Shown: positions 60,216 to 64,000 of the stretch, piece by piece
Layout: every line of letters begins with the position of its first letter
Numbering within the stretch: the first letter of the stretch is position 1
DNA from: Actinocorallia sp. API 0066
GTDB taxonomy: Bacteria; Actinomycetota; Actinomycetes; Streptosporangiales; Streptosporangiaceae
DNA length: 64,000 bases
Direction: 5' to 3'
Assembly (NCBI RefSeq): GCF_020991275.1
Contig: NZ_JAJLQY010000003.1
Coordinates: forward strand, 186,001-250,000
Made by a program: the position numbers and the translations under genes
Notes under the pieces: model-generated
Database searches by the model: none
What the model saw: the letters and a program-made list of their open reading frames with translations, nothing else
What the model was told of the DNA's origin: nothing

Positions 60216-61213
60216 AGCGGCTCCTCGCCCTCGTCACCGTGCTCGCCGCGCTCGCCGCGCTGTCCGGGTGCGCGCCGTCCCGGCTCGGCGGGGTCACCGG
60301 CTCACTCACCCTGACGGCGCGCTTCAGCGACGCGCAGAACCTCGTCTCCGGCCACGGCGTGCAGATGGCGGACGTCACCATCGGCGGCGTCACCCGCGTC
60401 GCGCTCGTCGCCGGATTCCAGGCCGAGGTGACCATGTCGATCAAGGACGGGATCCGCATCCCGACCGCTGTCGTCGCGGAGATCGCGCAGACGTCACTGC
60501 TCGGCGAGAACTACGTCAGGCTGACGCTGCCGCCCGGCCGCGACCTGACCCAGGGCCCGTACCTGCGCCACCGCGACCGGATCGCCAGAACCGGCGTCGC
60601 CCCGCGGTTCGAGACCGTCGTCGGGAACGCCGGGCAGATCCTGCGCGCGGTCAGCGGCGACGACCTCGCCACGCTCGTCGGCGAGGGGGCGCTCGCGCTC
60701 GGCGGGCAGGGCGACCAGCTACGGGACGTGCTCACCGCGTCCGGCGACCTCGCCGCGCTGCTCGCCGCGCAGCGCCGCCAGCTCGGCGACACCATCGACG
60801 GCCTCGCCCGGATCGGCCGACGGCTCGCCGCCGACGCGCACGCCTTCGACCCCGGCCGGATCGCCGAGAGCACCGCCCTGATCCGACGGGACAAGGACAA
60901 GATCCTCGCCGCCGTCACCAAGGCGACCACCACCGCGAGGCTCCTCAACGACCGGGTCTTCGTCAACCGCGCCGACGACCTGCGCCTCCTGCTCCAGCGC
61001 CTCGACACGGTGCTCAGGACACTCGCCGGCGGACGCCGTGAGCTCACCGCGCTGATCGACAGCCTCGTCCGCTTCGAGCGGGACGTCCCCAAAGCCCTGT
61101 ACGACGGCCAGCTCCTGGTGTCCGCGGTAGTCAAACCGGACCCGCCCGGCGACGTCCCGTGGCCGCGCGCGCTGCGCTCCCGGCTCGACGGCCTTCCCGG
61201 AGGGCACGGGTGA
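60212..61213 (+). CDS. MCE-family lipoprotein, fifth of six (MceE/LprK position)
   Basis: This is a 333-residue protein with a lipobox LAALSGCAPS at the end of a short signal peptide, an MCE domain (about 30-115; SGHGVQMADVTIGGVTRVAL) and a helical tail ending in a basic, Pro-containing region. The position and lipobox match MceE/LprK proteins. Overlaps the preceding and following genes by four bases each. Confidence 0.92.
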   Translation: MKRLLALVTVLAALAALSGCAPSRLGGVTGSLTLTARFSDAQNLVSGHGVQMADVTIGGVTRVALVAGFQAEVTMSIKDGIRIPTAVVAEIAQTSLLGENYVRLTLPPGRDLTQGPYLRHRDRIARTGVAPRFETVVGNAGQILRAVSGDDLATLVGEGALALGGQGDQLRDVLTASGDLAALLAAQRRQLGDTIDGLARIGRRLAADAHAFDPGRIAESTALIRRDKDKILAAVTKATTTARLLNDRVFVNRADDLRLLLQRLDTVLRTLAGGRRELTALIDSLVRFERDVPKALYDGQLLVSAVVKPDPPGDVPWPRALRSRLDGLPGGHG

Positions 61214-62496
61214 ACGGCCGCCGCGTCCAGGCGAACCTCGCGTTCTTCGCCGTCCTCACACTCGCGCTCGGCGGGTGGGCGGTCGGGACCGTCTTTCCCG
61301 GCCTCGTCAGCCGCCCGTACACGATCAGCGCGGAGTTCGCCTCCGCTCCCGGACTGCGGCCCGAAGCCGAGGTCTCCTACCTCGGGGTGCGGATCGGGAG
61401 GATCCGGGAGGTCAGGCTGGAGACGGAACGGCACAGGGTCGTCGTCGTCCTCGCGATCGACCGGGGGGTGCGCGTCCCCGCCCGGCTCCGGGCCGCCGCC
61501 GCGCGCGGGTCGGCGGTCGGCGAACCCCACGTCGAGCTGAGCCCCGTGCCCGGCGCGGAAGGTGGGCCCCGGATGGGGCAGGGCGGCGTCATCCCGATCG
61601 ACCGCACGTCCGTGCCCGTCAGCTACAGGACCGTCTTCGGCGAGGCGATCGACGCGCTGAAGGCCATCGACCCCGAGGCGACCAGGACGATCGTCCACGA
61701 GCTCGCCCTCGGCCTGGAGGGACGGGACCAGTCGCTGCGTGATCTTGTTGAGGGCGCGGACCGGCTGACCGCCGCCTTCGCCACCCGGTCGCCGGAACTG
61801 CGCCAGCTCATCACCGACCTCAGCGCGTTGACCCGCACCCTGGCCGCGCACAAGGACGACGTGGCGGCGACCGTCGACGGATCCGCCGCGCTGCTGTCGT
61901 CGCTCACCTCCGTCCGGGACGAGCTGGCGGAGACGGCAAGGACCGGGCCCGGGTTCGCCGCCCGGCTCGCCCGCCTCCTGGCGCGGACCCGCGACACCAC
62001 CCCCTGCGCCGTCGCCGCGCTCGACGGCCTCCTCGCCGACGTCGCCGCCCCGGCCCGGCTCGACGGGCTCAGCGACCTGCTGCTGATGGCCGACGACGTC
62101 CGCGCGCTGCTGTCCGACATCATCACCATCGAAGGCGGAGGGCCCACCCTCAACCTGGCCTTCATCATGGAGACCCGGAAGATCGCGCCGCTCGAACACC
62201 GGCACCAGCGGCCGCAGCTGCAGCCGGGCCCCGTGCCGTCCTGCCCGGACGGCTCGTTCCCCGGCCCGCGCACCCCGCCCGCCGCCGCGCCCGTGCCCGC
62301 GCCCGGTGACGGGCCCGTCCCGGAGCCGAACGGCACCTCCGTCCCGCACGGCACGCCGACCGGACAGGCCGCCCGGCCTCCGTCCGACGGCTCCCCGTCC
62401 TGGCCCGTCCACCTGCCCCCGGCGCTCGCGCTGCTCGTCCTGGGCGGCGCCGCCGTCCGGTTCGTCCATGTGCTGCGCCGCCGCCACGACCGCTGA
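61210..62496 (+). CDS. MCE-family protein, sixth (MceF position) with Pro-rich and C-terminal membrane segment
   Basis: The 428-residue protein starts at GTG. It has an anchor (LAFFAVLTLALGGWAVGTVF), MCE domain (about 38-120; LRPEAEVSYLGVRIGRIREV) and a helical tail. After about residue 330 it becomes Pro-rich (TPPAAAPVPAPGDGPVPEPN) and ends with a hydrophobic segment (HLPPALALLVLGGAAVRF) and basic tail, so the C-terminus could be membrane-inserted too. That second anchor is unusual for MceF and may tie the channel to the membrane at both ends. Confidence 0.88.
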   Translation: MNGRRVQANLAFFAVLTLALGGWAVGTVFPGLVSRPYTISAEFASAPGLRPEAEVSYLGVRIGRIREVRLETERHRVVVVLAIDRGVRVPARLRAAAARGSAVGEPHVELSPVPGAEGGPRMGQGGVIPIDRTSVPVSYRTVFGEAIDALKAIDPEATRTIVHELALGLEGRDQSLRDLVEGADRLTAAFATRSPELRQLITDLSALTRTLAAHKDDVAATVDGSAALLSSLTSVRDELAETARTGPGFAARLARLLARTRDTTPCAVAALDGLLADVAAPARLDGLSDLLLMADDVRALLSDIITIEGGGPTLNLAFIMETRKIAPLEHRHQRPQLQPGPVPSCPDGSFPGPRTPPAAAPVPAPGDGPVPEPNGTSVPHGTPTGQAARPPSDGSPSWPVHLPPALALLVLGGAAVRFVHVLRRRHDR

Positions 62497-62513
62497 GACC
62501 CCACGGAGTCCCC

Positions 62514-63332
62514 ATGCCCACCGAACCCCCCACCGGCGCCAGGAAGAACGGGCCGGTCCGGCGCGTCCGCGTCATCGAGATCCTCGACGACGGCGACGCC
62601 CCGCTGGACGACGCCGCCCTCACCACCGCCCTACGCGCGGCCACCGACCCCGACAAGGACGGGGACGGGGCCACCGCCGACCACACGCCCGACGCCGCTC
62701 CCGACGAGGGCGAGACCGCCGCCCGGCGGGGCCGGTTCGCGGCGGGGTGGGCCGGGCTGCGGGCGGCCGTCCCGACGTCCGGCCGTGCCGTGCTCGTCGC
62801 CGCGCTCGCCGTCACCACGGCGACGGCGGGGGTCGGGCTGCACCAGTGGCGGGCGCTGGCGGCCGAGAAGAGCGCGCGGCAGGAGCTCGTGCGGCGGGTC
62901 GCGGACTACGGCGACGCGGTCGGCGGCTTCGACTACCGGGATCTGCAGGGGTCCATCGACCGGAGCCTGTCCTTCCTCACCGGCGACGCGCTGGCCACGC
63001 AGAAGGAGGCGCTCGTCGCGAGCAGGCTGGAGAAGGAGTGGACGTCCAAGCAGCTGAAGCTGACGTCCAGGACCAGCGCCGTCTACGTCACCGAGCTCAA
63101 CGGGGACATGGCGGGCGCCGTCCTGGTCTTCGACATCAACGCGGAGAGCCCCCTGTTCGAGGACTCAGGACCGGGGCCGCAGCCGCTGCTGGTCAGGAAC
63201 CACCTCACCCTCGGCCTGGTGAAGCGGCGCGGTGTCTGGATGGTCGCCGCGCAGTCGCCCGCCGGGAACGAGTCCACCGGCACCGCCGTCCCCGGCCTCA
63301 CCGCCGCCGACCCCCCGACCGAGGAGCCCTGA
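62514..63332 (+). CDS. Mce-associated membrane protein (Mam-like)
   Basis: This 272-residue protein has a Pro/Asp-rich cytoplasmic N-terminus (1-90), one membrane helix (AVLVAALAVTTATAGVGL, about 93-112) and an external domain with a helix-turn of the Mce-associated type (SARQELVRRVADYGDAVGGF) and a beta-sheet region ending in GVWMVAAQSPAG. It is the only accessory gene after the six MCE genes. Such Mam proteins support assembly or stability of Mce complexes. The operon ends at the palindromic hairpin at 63380. Confidence 0.85.
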   Translation: MPTEPPTGARKNGPVRRVRVIEILDDGDAPLDDAALTTALRAATDPDKDGDGATADHTPDAAPDEGETAARRGRFAAGWAGLRAAVPTSGRAVLVAALAVTTATAGVGLHQWRALAAEKSARQELVRRVADYGDAVGGFDYRDLQGSIDRSLSFLTGDALATQKEALVASRLEKEWTSKQLKLTSRTSAVYVTELNGDMAGAVLVFDINAESPLFEDSGPGPQPLLVRNHLTLGLVKRRGVWMVAAQSPAGNESTGTAVPGLTAADPPTEEP

Positions 63333-63379
63333 TCCGGGCGGCCCCGGCGCCCAACGCACGAGCCCGTCCGGCGCCGGGG

Positions 63380-63403
63380 CTGGGCCCCGCGCGCGGGGCC
63401 CAG
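63380..63403. terminator. 24-bp perfect palindrome between convergent genes
   Basis: CTGGGCCCCGCG (63380-63391) is followed by its exact complement CGCGGGGCCCAG (63392-63403). It can form a ten-base stem with a GCGC loop in either transcript and lies six bases before the stop codon of the hydrolase gene and 48 bases after the mce-associated gene. Confidence 0.83.
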
Positions 63404-63408
63404 GGGGT

Positions 63409-64000
63409 TCAGGAGCCGAGCGCGTCCGTGAGCCAGGCGATGGTCTCGGGGAGTACCTCGTCCAGCTTGCGGACGGCGCAGTGGCCCGCGTCGGGCAGCA
63501 GGAGGGTTCTCGTGTCGCGGCGGCCCTCGAAGACAAGGGTGTCGTGCGGCGGGACGTGCACGTCGTCCGCTCCGTTGACGACGAGCATGGGGGCGTTGCG
63601 GTCCTGGTCGAGCAGGGGGCGCAGGGAGAAGGGCGGCATCAGGGTGTCCCAGTCGGCGGGGCCGGGCGGGGCGGTGAGGCCGAGCGCGTTGCCGACGATG
63701 CCGTCCATGCCGAAGCTCGGCTTCCAGCCGGGCGCGAACGCGCGCTCGACCGGTCCGCCGAGGACGACGGCGGCGTCCACCGCGCCTTCGAGCCCGGAAC
63801 GGGCCGCGTAGTGGCCGCCCATGGAGACGCCCAGATGCCCGATCCGGCGGGCGCCGAACCCCCTGGCGTGCCCGATGAGGCCGGTGACGATCGCGGCCCC
63901 GCCGTGCGGGGTCATCGGGCCGGGGGTGTCGCCGGTGCCCGGCAGGTCGAACGCGAGGACCCGGACGCGCAGGAGTTGGGTGAAGCCCACCAGCACCGCG
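63409..64000 (-). CDS. FrsA-like alpha/beta hydrolase (5' end outside window)
   Basis: The visible 197 residues include the core VRVLAFDLPGTGDTPGPMTP, the nucleophile elbow RIGHLGVSMGGHYAARSG (Ser), an acid in LVVNGADDVHVPPHD and the terminal His in LLPDAGHCAVRKL. This is the FrsA/DUF1100-like hydrolase pattern. The start is beyond position 64000, so length is unknown. It faces the mce operon across the palindromic terminator and is not part of it. Confidence 0.85.
   Translation of the reverse strand, partial: AVLVGFTQLLRVRVLAFDLPGTGDTPGPMTPHGGAAIVTGLIGHARGFGARRIGHLGVSMGGHYAARSGLEGAVDAAVVLGGPVERAFAPGWKPSFGMDGIVGNALGLTAPPGPADWDTLMPPFSLRPLLDQDRNAPMLVVNGADDVHVPPHDTLVFEGRRDTRTLLLPDAGHCAVRKLDEVLPETIAWLTDALGS

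Overview
The window is a dense, very GC-rich stretch of actinomycete chromosome. GTG and TTG starts, ATGA/GTGA overlaps, an mce lipid-import operon, an AftD-type arabinosyltransferase, ECF41 sigma factor control and many TetR-class regulators fit a Streptosporangiales-type organism such as Actinomadura. That assignment is an inference from gene content only. I saw no rRNA, tRNA, CRISPR, phage or IS element.

Layout. 1-3.5 kb (minus): a truncated PLP decarboxylase, a Tat lipoprotein of the intradiol dioxygenase fold, and a DadA-like FAD oxidoreductase divergent from a TetR regulator across a 31-bp dyad. 4.2-6.2 kb: an ABC-F resistance gene behind a WhiB7/WblC-like promoter, a seven-residue leader ORF and three tandem 70-bp hairpin repeats. 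6.4-8.4 kb: an FAD oxidoreductase and its ECF41 sigma factor behind an exact ECF41 promoter. 8.4-11.1 kb: an Old Yellow Enzyme, a DUF1772 protein and an AraC regulator. 11.2-14.9 kb: PadR beside an operon of NTF2-like protein, CrtI-like oxidase and ferredoxin-type reductase. 15-18.1 kb: an acyl-CoA ligase relic, a membrane-fused hydrolase and LysR. 18.1-21.4 kb: FAD monooxygenase, membrane protein and TetR in one operon, followed by a 96-bp tandem repeat array.

21.8-33.6 kb is a cell-envelope locus: a condensation-type acyltransferase, two methyltransferases, a DUF3068 protein, a VWA/solute-binding protein, a GT4 glycosyltransferase, an AftD-like GT-C enzyme with discoidin modules, a DMT-like permease, a Trm112-like protein and a DUF2613 peptide. 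It recalls the Rv0224c-Rv0227c and Rv0236c region of M. tuberculosis. The leader of the AftD operon carries two interleaved perfect inverted repeats that could form a pseudoknot or a switch.

33.7-45.3 kb is mixed: PucR and TetR regulators sharing a 25-bp dyad, glutamine-dependent NAD synthetase, DUF5954, a WYL regulator with a VOC protein, two divergent TetRs, an MFS exporter with a coupled small ORF, and a possible I78-type inhibitor. 45.5-47.3 kb holds an unusual two-gene module whose proteins share a short Gly/His motif resembling amyloid-signalling sequences.

47.4-63.4 kb appears to serve hydrophobic compounds. A coupled minus-strand operon encodes esterase, SRPBCC protein, Baeyer-Villiger monooxygenase and SDR, enough to take an alcohol through ketone and ester to acid plus alcohol. 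Divergent from it are a TetR and then a full mce operon (two YrbE permeases, six MCE proteins, one Mce-associated protein), with related TGTCCGACA-type sites upstream of each. The window ends in a truncated FrsA-like hydrolase.
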